From positions 420,047 through 484,046 of the forward strand of contig NZ_CP020914.1 of NCBI RefSeq assembly GCF_007833355.1: a DNA stretch of 64,000 nucleotides, read 5' to 3'. The notes under the pieces are model-generated. The model was not told the origin of the DNA. It saw nothing but the letters and a program-made list of their open reading frames with translations, and did not search any database. Positions 7,131 through 15,261 of the stretch are shown piece by piece. Each line of letters opens with the position of its first letter. The stretch's first letter is position 1. This DNA is from Denitratisoma sp. DHT3 (lineage in GTDB: Bacteria > Pseudomonadota > Gammaproteobacteria > Burkholderiales > Rhodocyclaceae). The translations under genes and the position numbers were made by a program.

Positions 7131-9119
7131 TCAGATCACCAGGCCAATGTTGGCGCCATGTCGCGTCGACTCCGCCATGTGGCGGGGCAGCCAAGCGGCG
7201 CCGGCCAGATAGAGTTGCTTGATGCTGCCCTCGGCCTTGAGCTGGTCGTAAAGCGCGCATTGAGGCGTGGAGGCATATACCAGCACCACGCTGTCGAACC
7301 CTTCCTCGCGGTAATTCTTGTCCCCCCAGGAGGAGACGAGTTCGATGGCATTGCCGTCAATGGCCTTGAGGACCAGGCCCGTCCTGATGGTCACGCCGAA
7401 CTCCTCCATGCGCTTCTGCACCATGCCGATGGAGTAGCGTGCGATCTCCGTGCCCAGATGAACGGACTTGTGGAACACCGTCACTTCCTTGCCCTGGCTG
7501 GCCAGATACTCGGCAACGCAGGGCGTCTCGTAATAGTCTTCCTGGGAGATGACGGCGACGCGCTTGCCCGTCTGCGCCTTGCCCTGCATCACATCCCAGC
7601 CCTGCACCACGTGCGCCTGCTCCAGGCCGGCCACATCATGGGGTACGCGGGGCAGGGAGCCGGTGGCGATCACCACGGCATCGGGCGACAGCGCCTTGAT
7701 GGCGGCCATATCCGCAACCGCGTTGAGCCTTACCTCGACTCCGGTGCGAATCATCTCGTTTTCCTCGAAGTAGATCTGGTCTTCGAAGGAATCGCGGCCG
7801 GCCACGCGAGAAGCGATCAGCAACTGCCCCCCCAGGCGCTTGCCCTTCTCGAGCAGTGTGACCTTGTGACCACGCAACGCCGCAATGCGGGCCGCCTCGC
7901 AGCCCGCCAGGCCACCACCGACCACCACCACTTTCTTGGGAGTTTCAGCGGCCTTGAATTGCTGCTCCCAACGTAGTTCGTTGCCGATGACCGGATTGAT
8001 CGAGCAGGTCGGCGTGTAAGGCATGATCAGGGCCTCCGATGCCTCATCGATGCAGCGGGTGCAGCCGATGCAACGGCGTATCTCGCTCAGGCGGCCCTCC
8101 TTGGCCTTGTTGGCGAACTCGGGGTCGGCGATGCCCGCGCGCACCATGCCGACCAGGTCGCAATAACCGTTCTTGAGGAGTTCCTCGGCCACGACCGGAT
8201 CGTTGATGCGTCCCGTGAACAGGACCTTGATCTTCGGGTCCAGGTCGACCCGCGCACCCTTGCCGCAATCACGGAATTGTCCATGGCCGTAGTAGGAGTT
8301 GGGCACATAGGAAGGCGCTCCCCAGCAGTGACCGACGTCGATGTCCACGAAATCCAGCAGACCGGTTTCGCCGATCAGGTAAAGCATCTCTCGCATCTGG
8401 AGATTGTCGTAGCCCCCCTCCCGGAACTCCATGCCGGCGATGCGGATACCCACGGCCATCGAGTCACCGATCCGCGCACGGATGCGCTTCAGGGCCTCCA
8501 CGACGTAGAGGATGCGCTGTTCGGGGCCACCGCCCCACTTGTCGGTGCGCCGATTGGTCACCGGTGAGAGGAACGAATAGCCGATGGTCTCGTGCGCGCA
8601 GTGAATCTCGACGCCGTCCGCACCCACGCTTTTGGCCGCCTCGGCGGCGTCGGCATAGGAATTGAGGAGGAACTCGATTTCTTCTTCGCCCAGCACATGA
8701 GGCGTGTAGTCCTGGGCACCGATGACGGGCACCGGGGACGGACCCCAGGCCGAGCAGAGATGGGTCAACTGCACCACCGCCACGGAACCGGTTTTGTGTA
8801 TCTCGTCGCAGAATTTTGTCATCCCCTTGAGGAATTCGGGATTCTGATAAGCGGCAAAGGGAGATGCAAAACCGATGGAAAGGCCAATCTCGGGAGCGGT
8901 CTCGGGCGGGAAAGGTACGTTGAGCAACCAGGTCTCGCTGCCAATCCAGCCCGTTCCCCCCTTGGCCTTGGCACCATGATGGGCGATGAAATTGTCGTCG
9001 ATCAGCCCGGGGGTCATGGACGAGTTGATGGTGTTGGTGGTTTCGCAGATGCGATTCGGCACCCGCATGGGGCCCACTTGCAGGGGCGAGAATAAGTGTT
9101 CGAATTGCACGTTACTCAT
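7131..9119 (-). CDS. BaiH/FadH-like NADH:flavin oxidoreductase with Fe-S cluster and FAD/NAD domain
   Basis: A 662-residue, three-part enzyme of the 2,4-dienoyl-CoA reductase / trimethylamine dehydrogenase / BaiCD-BaiH family, usually reducing conjugated C=C bonds. Residues 1-360 form an old-yellow-enzyme FMN barrel with the signature FLSPVTNRRTDKWGG near 200. Then a 4Fe-4S motif (CIGCTRC ... PTCSINP, spacing CX2CX2CX15C) near 345-370, and a dinucleotide-binding domain starting VVVVGGGLAGCEAARIA near 395. The CX2CX2C start is like trimethylamine dehydrogenase rather than FadH, but the gap to the fourth Cys is longer. GAGGAGAG precedes the ATG. In steroid degraders such proteins can reduce 3-oxo-delta-4 type bonds; that role is inference. 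Confidence 0.88.
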   Translation of the reverse strand: MSNVQFEHLFSPLQVGPMRVPNRICETTNTINSSMTPGLIDDNFIAHHGAKAKGGTGWIGSETWLLNVPFPPETAPEIGLSIGFASPFAAYQNPEFLKGMTKFCDEIHKTGSVAVVQLTHLCSAWGPSPVPVIGAQDYTPHVLGEEEIEFLLNSYADAAEAAKSVGADGVEIHCAHETIGYSFLSPVTNRRTDKWGGGPEQRILYVVEALKRIRARIGDSMAVGIRIAGMEFREGGYDNLQMREMLYLIGETGLLDFVDIDVGHCWGAPSYVPNSYYGHGQFRDCGKGARVDLDPKIKVLFTGRINDPVVAEELLKNGYCDLVGMVRAGIADPEFANKAKEGRLSEIRRCIGCTRCIDEASEALIMPYTPTCSINPVIGNELRWEQQFKAAETPKKVVVVGGGLAGCEAARIAALRGHKVTLLEKGKRLGGQLLIASRVAGRDSFEDQIYFEENEMIRTGVEVRLNAVADMAAIKALSPDAVVIATGSLPRVPHDVAGLEQAHVVQGWDVMQGKAQTGKRVAVISQEDYYETPCVAEYLASQGKEVTVFHKSVHLGTEIARYSIGMVQKRMEEFGVTIRTGLVLKAIDGNAIELVSSWGDKNYREEGFDSVVLVYASTPQCALYDQLKAEGSIKQLYLAGAAWLPRHMAESTRHGANIGLVI

Positions 9120-9155
9120 GGTGCTGCTCTCCTCATTGTTTTAGCGATGGCAAGT

Positions 9156-9195
9156 AAAAAGCGACCAAGCCGCGATATCCGCGCAACTTGGTCGC
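9156..9195 (-). terminator. Rho-independent terminator after the Ddn-like gene
   Basis: On the minus strand GCGACCAAG pairs with CTTGGTCGC (9161-9169 with 9187-9195), with an inner CGCG/CGCG stem, followed by TTTTTACTTG. It lies just downstream of the gene 9226-9744 and separates it from the reductase gene, so these two are probably separate transcripts. Confidence 0.85.
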
Positions 9196-9225
9196 AGTCC
9201 GGCCTCAAACCCGGGAATCAGACGA

Positions 9226-9744
9226 TCAGGCCGGACCCGTCGGTTTGAGAATGACCATCGGGAAGAGGCGGTCGGTCTGGTGCTGGAAATAGCGCCAGGC
9301 CGGGAATACCTTGTCAAGCTGGGGCCACAGGGTTTCCCGCTCTTCCGGAGTCACGTCGCGTGCCACGCAGGTCATCTTCTCCCTGTCCTTCTGTACCCAG
9401 CATTGCCAGCTGGTGCTGAGATTGGTGTACCAGGTGGGGTTGCTGTCATGGCCGGCCAGGGAGCCGACAATCACCATGTCCTCGCCGTGCTGCATGAAGA
9501 CCAGAGGCGTGGTGCGCTTCTCGCCCGACTTGCGGCCAATCACGGTCAGCAACAGGGTCGGCAATCCGGAAGGCGAACCCTTGCCCGTGGACCAGCCGTC
9601 GGGGTTGGCCAGATAGCGTTCCACATCCGCCTTGGCATCGCCACGGATGCGCTCCAGCGTTGCAGTCTGCGCCTTGAGCATTTCCCAGCCTGCATCATCC
9701 AGCCACTCCGGCTTCACCATGTTTTCACGATTTGCGCTTGTCAT
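9226..9744 (-). CDS. Deazaflavin (F420)-dependent nitroreductase family protein (Ddn-like)
   Basis: A 172-residue protein of the split-barrel Ddn family, known in actinobacteria for F420H2-dependent reduction. The core segment LLTVIGRKSGEKRTTPL near residues 65-82 is the family signature, followed by DMVIVGSLAGHDSNPTWYTNL near 92-112. The length is slightly above the usual ~150 residues because of an N-terminal helix. GGAGGACAAG precedes the ATG. It lies 59 bases after the SCP2-thiolase gene and may be co-transcribed with it. Together with the two LLM proteins in the window it suggests an F420 or flavin-based redox branch; the cofactor is not proven by sequence. Confidence 0.85.
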   Translation of the reverse strand: MTSANRENMVKPEWLDDAGWEMLKAQTATLERIRGDAKADVERYLANPDGWSTGKGSPSGLPTLLLTVIGRKSGEKRTTPLVFMQHGEDMVIVGSLAGHDSNPTWYTNLSTSWQCWVQKDREKMTCVARDVTPEERETLWPQLDKVFPAWRYFQHQTDRLFPMVILKPTGPA

Positions 9745-9803
9745 GTCTTGTCCTCCGTTTAAATGGTCAAGGGCTATCTTTTTGGAGCTTACACCAATAG
9801 AAC

Positions 9804-10997
9804 TCAGCGTTTAAGGATGGCGGCGGTGGCATTGCCGCCGAGGCCGTTGGTCTGAGCGAGGCCGATCTTGGCGTTGGGGACCTGGCGTGAGCCGGCCTGA
9901 CCGCGGAGCTGGAGGGTCATTTCGGCGATCTGCCAGACGCCCATGGCGGTGGTGGCCTCGCCGAAGGAGACGAAGCCGCCGGAGGGATTGATCGGCATCC
10001 TGCCGGTGGGCGCGTACTCGCCGGCATCCAGCAGACGCTCCGCCTCGCCGGGCTGGCACAGGCCCCACTCTTCCGGATAGGCCAGCTCGTAGTAGCAGCA
10101 GTTGTCCTGCAGTTCCGTGAAGCTCACGTCCTGGGGGCCGATGCCGGACTGCTCGAACGCCTTCAGCACCACGCCCTTGGACTCCGTGTGGAAACTCGGG
10201 CCGGCCGGCACCGGGCCGGAGAGGCCGCGCGGCAGCGCATCGCTGAAGTCCACCGTCGCCACCGTCGAGGTCGCCACCGTGATCGGCTTGGCCGAGAACT
10301 GCCGGGCCTTGGCCTGGGAACAGATCACCACCGCCGCGGCGCCGTTGGACACCGGGCAGATCTCAAAGAGGCGCAGCGGATTGCTCACGTAGGGCGACGC
10401 CAGCACCTCGGCCAGGGACACCTCCTTCTGGAAGCGGGCGAAGGGATTGCCCACCGAATTCTTGCGGGCCTTCACCACGATCTTGGCGTACTGCTCCTCC
10501 GTCGTGCCGTAATCGAACATGCGGCGCTTGGCCAGGGTCGCCCAGAAGGACGGGCCGGGCATGCCGATGCAGCGCTGGCGCAGGAACTCCGGATCGGTGG
10601 CCTCTTCCACGCCGGAGGTCTGGATCATGCCCTTGGGCATCACCTCGCCACCCATCACCAGCACCATGTCGTAGATCCCGCCGGCCACCAGGGCATAGCC
10701 CACGTTGAAGGCATTGCCCCCGGCGGCACAGCCGGCGGACATGTTGTAGACCGGAATCCCGGTGGACCCCATGTCCTCGACGATGTCGTTCCCGTTCAGG
10801 CCCCAGCCCTTGCCCCCGGAGAAGCGGGAACTGGCGGCGGCCACGGCCTGGATCTGGTTCCAGGACACGCCGGCGTCCTTCAGGGCCATGTCCACGGCGG
10901 CACGGCACAGCTCGGTCACGGACTTGGTGCCGACGATATCGTCCCCGGTCTTGCCGAAGCGATGGATCCCGACGCCCAGAACAGCAACTTCTTGCAT
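9804..10997 (-). CDS. SCP2-thiolase / lipid-transfer-like protein
   Basis: A 397-residue thiolase-superfamily protein of the lipid-transfer/SCP-x group. The thiolase nucleophile position is kept: Cys90 in MSAGCAAGG. The later histidine positions are changed (ELQDNCCYYEL instead of a HD motif; SFGEATTAMG instead of a GHP motif), so ordinary thiolysis is doubtful and aldolase-like chemistry is possible. I start at MQEVAVLG because AAGGAG lies seven bases upstream; an earlier in-frame start adds six codons. The preceding DUF35 protein (11181-11594) is the usual partner of such proteins. A dispersed repeat fills the gap between them. The C-terminus GGNATAAILKR matches the partial gene at position 1. 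Confidence 0.85.
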   Translation of the reverse strand: MQEVAVLGVGIHRFGKTGDDIVGTKSVTELCRAAVDMALKDAGVSWNQIQAVAAASSRFSGGKGWGLNGNDIVEDMGSTGIPVYNMSAGCAAGGNAFNVGYALVAGGIYDMVLVMGGEVMPKGMIQTSGVEEATDPEFLRQRCIGMPGPSFWATLAKRRMFDYGTTEEQYAKIVVKARKNSVGNPFARFQKEVSLAEVLASPYVSNPLRLFEICPVSNGAAAVVICSQAKARQFSAKPITVATSTVATVDFSDALPRGLSGPVPAGPSFHTESKGVVLKAFEQSGIGPQDVSFTELQDNCCYYELAYPEEWGLCQPGEAERLLDAGEYAPTGRMPINPSGGFVSFGEATTAMGVWQIAEMTLQLRGQAGSRQVPNAKIGLAQTNGLGGNATAAILKR

Positions 10998-11019
10998 TTG
11001 AATTCTCCTTGTCACCTTA

Positions 11020-11175
11020 CGGTTAACGTGAAAGAGCAGCTTTTCCGCCGGGCCGTCCCCAGGAAAAGCGGCACGCGGCGAAGCCGCAACCCGTCGGTAC
11101 TGCGACGGAGTCCCCCGTGATATCGAGCGCAGCGAGCCAACTCGAACCCCCCGGCGGGGGGCGAAGGGGGGCGAG
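11020..11175 (-). repeat. Dispersed ~150 bp intergenic element, copy 1
   Basis: Read on the minus strand this stretch begins with a C-rich run around GGGGGG, then TTGGCTCGCTGCGCTCG, a variable centre, and ends with CCGCGTGCCGCTTTTCC and GGCCCGGCGG. The same order of blocks occurs on the plus strand at 52537-52690. Both copies lie between two genes of a catabolic operon, in the direction of transcription. Short open frames through it are not real genes. Confidence 0.75.
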
Positions 11176-11180
11176 TTTCA

Positions 11181-11594
11181 TCACACCAGTTTGAACTTCC
11201 AGGAGGTGAACGCCTTGTCATCCTCGTGGTACAGGGTGTCGATCACCAGTTCCACCGGGGCGCCCACCTTCACCGCCTCGGGGGCATCCACCATCTGGCC
11301 CACCAGGCGCAGACCGCACTCCAGATCCACCACGCCGATCGCGTAGGGCTTGAAGGGCTTGTCGAACTTGTGCGGCGGCGGCGGCGCGAAGTCGGCCACC
11401 GAGTAGCTCCAGATCACGCCCTTGCCGCCGAAGGCGGCGTCTTCCATCTTCGACTCCGCGCAGCGGGGATTGTGGCAGGCCGCCGCCTTGGGGAAATAGG
11501 GGGTGTTGCAGCCGGTGCAGCGGTTGCCCAGCACCCGGGCGCCGCCTTCTTCCGTGAACAGCCCCGGTACCGCGGGCACGCGTTGTTCGCTCAT
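11181..11594 (-). CDS. DUF35 Zn-ribbon/OB-fold protein, thiolase partner
   Basis: A 137-residue protein with an N-terminal zinc ribbon (Cys26, Cys29, Cys40, Cys45) and a C-terminal OB fold (residues ~60-130). DUF35 proteins pair with lipid-transfer/SCP2-type thiolases and aldolases, and help bind CoA substrates. The gene lies between etfA (13 bases upstream) and the SCP2-thiolase-like gene it probably serves. GAGGAG precedes the ATG. The zinc ligands are complete, so it should be functional. Confidence 0.88.
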   Translation of the reverse strand: MSEQRVPAVPGLFTEEGGARVLGNRCTGCNTPYFPKAAACHNPRCAESKMEDAAFGGKGVIWSYSVADFAPPPPHKFDKPFKPYAIGVVDLECGLRLVGQMVDAPEAVKVGAPVELVIDTLYHEDDKAFTSWKFKLV

Positions 11595-11607
11595 TACGTT
11601 CTCCTCG

Positions 11608-12567
11608 TTAAGCCTTAATGGCCTTGATCAGTTCGGGCAGCACCTCCAGGCAGTCCGCGACGATGCCGTAACGGGCGTAGCGGTAGATGGAGGCGTCCTT
11701 GTCCTTGTTGATGGCGACGATGGTCTTGGCCGCCGAGCAGCCGGCCATGTGCTGGCTGGCGCCGGAGATGCCCGCCGCCAGGTACAGGCCCGGACGGGTG
11801 ATCTTGCCGGTCAGGCCCACCTGGCGCGAGGAATCGATCCAGCCTTCGTCCACGATCGCGCGCGAGCCGCCCCACATGCCGCCCAGGGCCTCGGCCAGGG
11901 GCTTCACCAGGGCGTCGTAGTGGGCCGAACTGCCCAGGCCACGGCCGCCGGAGACGATGATCTCGGCGTCCTCCAGACGCGGACCCTCGGCGCGCGGCGC
12001 GGAGGTGACCTTGAAGCGCTCTTCCACGGCGGACAGATCCACGGCGATGTCGCGCCGGGCCGGGCTCGTCGCCGCCGCGGCGGCCTCGGCCACCAGGGAG
12101 GTGGTGACGACGGAGACCACCTTCACCGGCGCGGCCACCTGATACACCACGTGGGTGTCGCCGCCGAAGGCCGTGGCCGTCAGGGACAGGGTGCCGCCGG
12201 ACTGGGCCAGGGCGAAGGCGTTCATCACCACCGGCACGCCCAGGCGGCCGGCCAGGCGCGGCGCGATCAGGCGCGCGGGCACGGTCTGGTTGAAGAGGAT
12301 GGTCGCGGGCTTGACCTGGTCGCAGTACTGGGCCAGGGCGGCCACCAGGGCGTCGGGGCCGAAGCCGGCGAGCTTGGCGTCGCCGATCACGTCCAGGCTG
12401 GCCACGCCGTACTGGCCGGCGATCTGCGCCGCGTCGTGGGCGGCCGGGCCGATCACCACCCAGTTCAGGGCCGCGCCGTTGGCGGCGGCGAACTGGTGGG
12501 CCAGGGTGAGGGCTTCTTCGGTGCCCCCTTCGAGGGTGTTACCCCAGGTACATAGAACCACGGTCAT
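11608..12567 (-). CDS. etfA: Electron transfer flavoprotein alpha subunit
   Basis: A 319-residue ETF alpha subunit, which with EtfB carries electrons from acyl-CoA dehydrogenases to the quinone pool. The C-terminal FAD domain has the family signature near residues 245-300: RQVGLTGKITRPGLY, AAGISGASQHMAGC and TIVAINKDKDASIY. It heads an operon with the DUF35 protein and the SCP2-thiolase. No etfB lies beside it; the only etfB in the window is at 23170, on the other strand and over 10 kb away. The N-terminal half is more divergent than in housekeeping EtfA, suggesting a pathway-specific ETF. Confidence 0.92.
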   Translation of the reverse strand: MTVVLCTWGNTLEGGTEEALTLAHQFAAANGAALNWVVIGPAAHDAAQIAGQYGVASLDVIGDAKLAGFGPDALVAALAQYCDQVKPATILFNQTVPARLIAPRLAGRLGVPVVMNAFALAQSGGTLSLTATAFGGDTHVVYQVAAPVKVVSVVTTSLVAEAAAAATSPARRDIAVDLSAVEERFKVTSAPRAEGPRLEDAEIIVSGGRGLGSSAHYDALVKPLAEALGGMWGGSRAIVDEGWIDSSRQVGLTGKITRPGLYLAAGISGASQHMAGCSAAKTIVAINKDKDASIYRYARYGIVADCLEVLPELIKAIKA

Positions 12568-12952
12568 GATGCGGATCCCTTGCAGAAATTACCCGATCCC
12601 GGAGTCTAATGGACTCCCCCGGCGCCCTTGCCGCCCGCGCGCCTCCAATTCGGCCTTTGACAGTTCATTTGCGGACAGCCCCGGCAGCGGCCGATCTCCG
12701 GCCGGCGCCCGTGCCGATTTTATCCGCTCAGGCCGGCGCTCCCTTTGGCCGTTTCCCGCGCACCCCGGACGCCCCCGGCCGACGCGGTGTGCGGGGGGCA
12801 TGTCTCGCGGCGAACTTGTGTCATATCTGGACATCCGTGGCCTGGGCGCGGTATATTCCCCGCGCCTCATGGTCTCTCATGGGCCCTGGGTTCGGTGTTT
12901 CCCGGCCCCGCCGGCCACTGTACCGCTTCCCTGTCCTCGACTTCCGGTTGCC
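12568..12952. promoter_or_regulatory. Divergent control region between etfA operon and AraC-type regulator
   Basis: This 385-base gap separates the minus-strand etfA operon from the plus-strand regulator and is the natural place for operators of that regulator. Apart from the plus-strand promoter listed separately, the region is GC-rich and I recognise no gene or clear direct repeat in it. Confidence 0.45.
12828..12857 (+). promoter_or_regulatory. Candidate sigma-70 promoter of the AraC-type regulator
   Basis: TGGACA at 12828-12833 and TATATT at 12852-12857 each match the sigma-70 consensus in five of six positions, with an 18-base spacer. Transcription would begin near 12864, about 90 bases before the ATG at 12953. 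Confidence 0.5.
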
Positions 12953-13996
12953 ATGTCCGATCATCTGAAATCTCCCAGTCGGCTCAGCTTCTACCTGGAC
13001 CGCATGCGCAGCCGGGGGTTCTCGGCCGAACAGGTGCTGGCGGGCACGGGACTGGACCAGGCGCGGCTCCAGGACGGTTCGCGGCGCATCCTGCCCGAGC
13101 AGTTCCGGCGCATGATCCGGAACATGCTGGACCTGACCGGCGATCCCTACCTGGGCATCATGCTGGGCGCGGAGTTCAAGATCAGCAATCTGGGCATCCT
13201 GGGCTATGCGGCGCTCAGTTCGGCCACGCTCAAGCAGTCCAGCGAGGTGTTCAACAAGTACGGCGCCCTGAACGACATGATCGTCCATGCCGTGGGCCAC
13301 ATCCAGGGCGGGCGCTGGTTCTTCGAGGTGCGCGATTCCTTCCTGCTGGGCGATCTGATGCGCTTCGCGGTGGAGGAGTTCGTCAGCCGCACCATGGAGC
13401 TGTCGTCGAGCCTGACCAACCGGCCCTTCCCGGTGCTGGAGCTGCACGTGACCTATCCGGCGCCGGCGGACCTGACGCCGTACATGCGGCGCTTCAATTG
13501 CCCGCTGTATTTCAATCAGCCGAAGAACATCGTGGTGTTCGACGTCAACCGGCTGCAGGACCCGATCAGCCTGGCCAACGAGGAGGTCTTCAAGCTGTGC
13601 GAGCGCCAGTGCCAGTTGCTGGTGTCGCAGAAGGAGGACCGCGATCTCCTGTCCAACCGGATCCGCAATTATCTGGTGAAGAACCCCGGCAAGTTCCCCT
13701 CCCTGGAGGAGATGGCCGAGCGCCTCAACATGGGCTCGCGCACCCTGCGCCGATGGCTGGTCCGGGAGGCGGTCACCTACCAGCAGATCCTCGACGACAC
13801 CCGCCGCGAACTCGCCATCCAGTACCTCCAATACACCTCCCTCACCCCCAAGGAGATCGGCTTCATCCTCGGCTATTCCTCCGTCTCCAACTTCCGCCGT
13901 GCCTTCAAGGGCTGGACCGGCAAAAAACTCACCGACTTCAGAGACAATGAACTCGATGACGATCCGGACGACTCGGATGACAACGAAAACGAATGA
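12953..13996 (+). CDS. AraC-family transcriptional regulator (arabinose-binding-like N-terminal domain)
   Basis: A 347-residue regulator. The first ~200 residues resemble the ligand-binding domain of the OruR/ArgR-like AraC group (RRILPEQFRRMIRNML ... GDPYLGIMLG near 45-65). The C-terminal HTH pair spans about residues 255-330 (NMGSRTLRRWL, then PKEIGFILGYSSVSNFRRAFKGW). It ends in an acidic tail of Asp/Glu/Asn residues. I start at MSDHLKSP; the longer open frame upstream is non-coding in character. It is divergent from the etfA operon, so it likely controls that operon or nearby catabolic genes in response to a lipid or steroid-type ligand; the ligand is unknown. Confidence 0.88.
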   Translation: MSDHLKSPSRLSFYLDRMRSRGFSAEQVLAGTGLDQARLQDGSRRILPEQFRRMIRNMLDLTGDPYLGIMLGAEFKISNLGILGYAALSSATLKQSSEVFNKYGALNDMIVHAVGHIQGGRWFFEVRDSFLLGDLMRFAVEEFVSRTMELSSSLTNRPFPVLELHVTYPAPADLTPYMRRFNCPLYFNQPKNIVVFDVNRLQDPISLANEEVFKLCERQCQLLVSQKEDRDLLSNRIRNYLVKNPGKFPSLEEMAERLNMGSRTLRRWLVREAVTYQQILDDTRRELAIQYLQYTSLTPKEIGFILGYSSVSNFRRAFKGWTGKKLTDFRDNELDDDPDDSDDNENE

Positions 13997-14208
13997 CGCA
14001 ACAACGGACGCCGCCGGCACCCGTCGGCACGCTTCTGTATATTGCCAAGCGTGGGGTGGCTCGCCAAAAGCGCGCTGAAACACCGATTGCTTGTGCTCCC
14101 ATCAGCGTAAATTCGCGGTTCTGCGAACTTGATTCGAAGATCGGTGGTGGATGATCATGTTGAAAGTATAACTAAAGACATAGAGATACCACTGAGTTCA
14201 GGAATCGT

Positions 14209-15243
14209 ATGCAGGTTGTAATCATTGATGATGCCGAAGTCAATCTGGTGCTTTTGCGCCATCTGGTCGGTTTGCTGAAGGGATGCACCACGCAGTTGTT
14301 TGCCGATCCGATTGCCGGATTGCGACATTGCCAGACGTCGATTCCGGGCATGGTCATCGTCGACTACATGATGCCGGACCTGGATGGCGTGGAGCTGATA
14401 CGCCGTTTTCGCGCCACGCCTGGATGCGCGGATATTCCCGTCCTGATGATCACCGCCAACGATCAGACTGCGGTGCGCCATCGGGCGCTCGAACATGGCG
14501 CGAATGACTTTCTCTCGAAGCCCATCGACAAGACCGAGTTTCTTGCCAGGGCGCGCAACATGCTGGCTTTGCGCACCAGTCAAAAGCGGCTGGAGGATCG
14601 TGCCAGCTGGCTCGCGGAAGAGGTCGTCAAGGCCACCGAGGAAATCGTACAACGGGAGCGGGAGACCATTTTTCGCCTGGCTCGCGTAGCCGAATTCCGA
14701 GATCCTGAAACCGGAGCTCACATCCAGCGCATGGCCCATTTTTCCTGGTTGATCGGAGTCCGCCTCGGTCTTCCCATGGAACAGCTGGATATTCTGCTGG
14801 AAGCGGCGCCCATGCACGATGTCGGCAAAGTCGGGATTCCAGACTCCATCCTGCTCAAGCCGGGGCGGCTCGACGAAGACGAATTCGCCATAATGAAGCA
14901 GCATTCCACCATCGGCCATCAGATTCTGTCCGGCAGCGATTCCTCCCTTCTGCAAATGGCTGCCGAGATCGCCTTGAGCCACCATGAGAAATTTGACGGC
15001 AGCGGCTATCCCGCCGGATTGGCGGGAACGTCGATTCCACTTCCTGGACGCATCGTCGCCGTAGCCGATGTCTTCGACGCCCTGACATCCACTCGTCCCT
15101 ACAAAAAGGCCTGGGAAACGGAACGGGCGATGGCCTTTCTGGAAGACAACCGGAATTCCCATTTCGATCCCGACTGTGTGGATGCCTTCCTTAGCCGCCT
15201 GACGGAGGTAGAGGAAATACGTCGTCGATTCCAAGATGCCTAG
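14209..15243 (+). CDS. Response regulator with HD-GYP c-di-GMP phosphodiesterase domain
   Basis: A 344-residue two-domain protein. Residues 1-120 form a receiver domain with phospho-acceptor Asp52 (VDYMMPD) and the Lys of FLSKPID near 104. Residues ~150-330 are an HD-GYP domain: His203-Asp204 in MHDVGKVGIP and the GYP motif in HHEKFDGSGYPAG near 258. HD-GYP proteins hydrolyse cyclic di-GMP. It is the first of four consecutive plus-strand signalling genes and lies 18 bases before the FIST gene, so it is likely a target of the hybrid kinase encoded further along the same unit. Confidence 0.93.
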   Translation: MQVVIIDDAEVNLVLLRHLVGLLKGCTTQLFADPIAGLRHCQTSIPGMVIVDYMMPDLDGVELIRRFRATPGCADIPVLMITANDQTAVRHRALEHGANDFLSKPIDKTEFLARARNMLALRTSQKRLEDRASWLAEEVVKATEEIVQRERETIFRLARVAEFRDPETGAHIQRMAHFSWLIGVRLGLPMEQLDILLEAAPMHDVGKVGIPDSILLKPGRLDEDEFAIMKQHSTIGHQILSGSDSSLLQMAAEIALSHHEKFDGSGYPAGLAGTSIPLPGRIVAVADVFDALTSTRPYKKAWETERAMAFLEDNRNSHFDPDCVDAFLSRLTEVEEIRRRFQDA

Positions 15244-15261
15244 ATATTCGCAGAGGGTGCA

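Noticed and set aside
11012..11221. Small minus-strand open frame resembling one at 52451-52720
   Set aside because: The resemblance comes from the shared dispersed repeat, not from a conserved gene.
12155..12952. Upstream extension of the AraC-type regulator frame by 266 codons
   Set aside because: The extension covers the divergent promoter region and part of etfA; family similarity and a promoter support the start at 12953.
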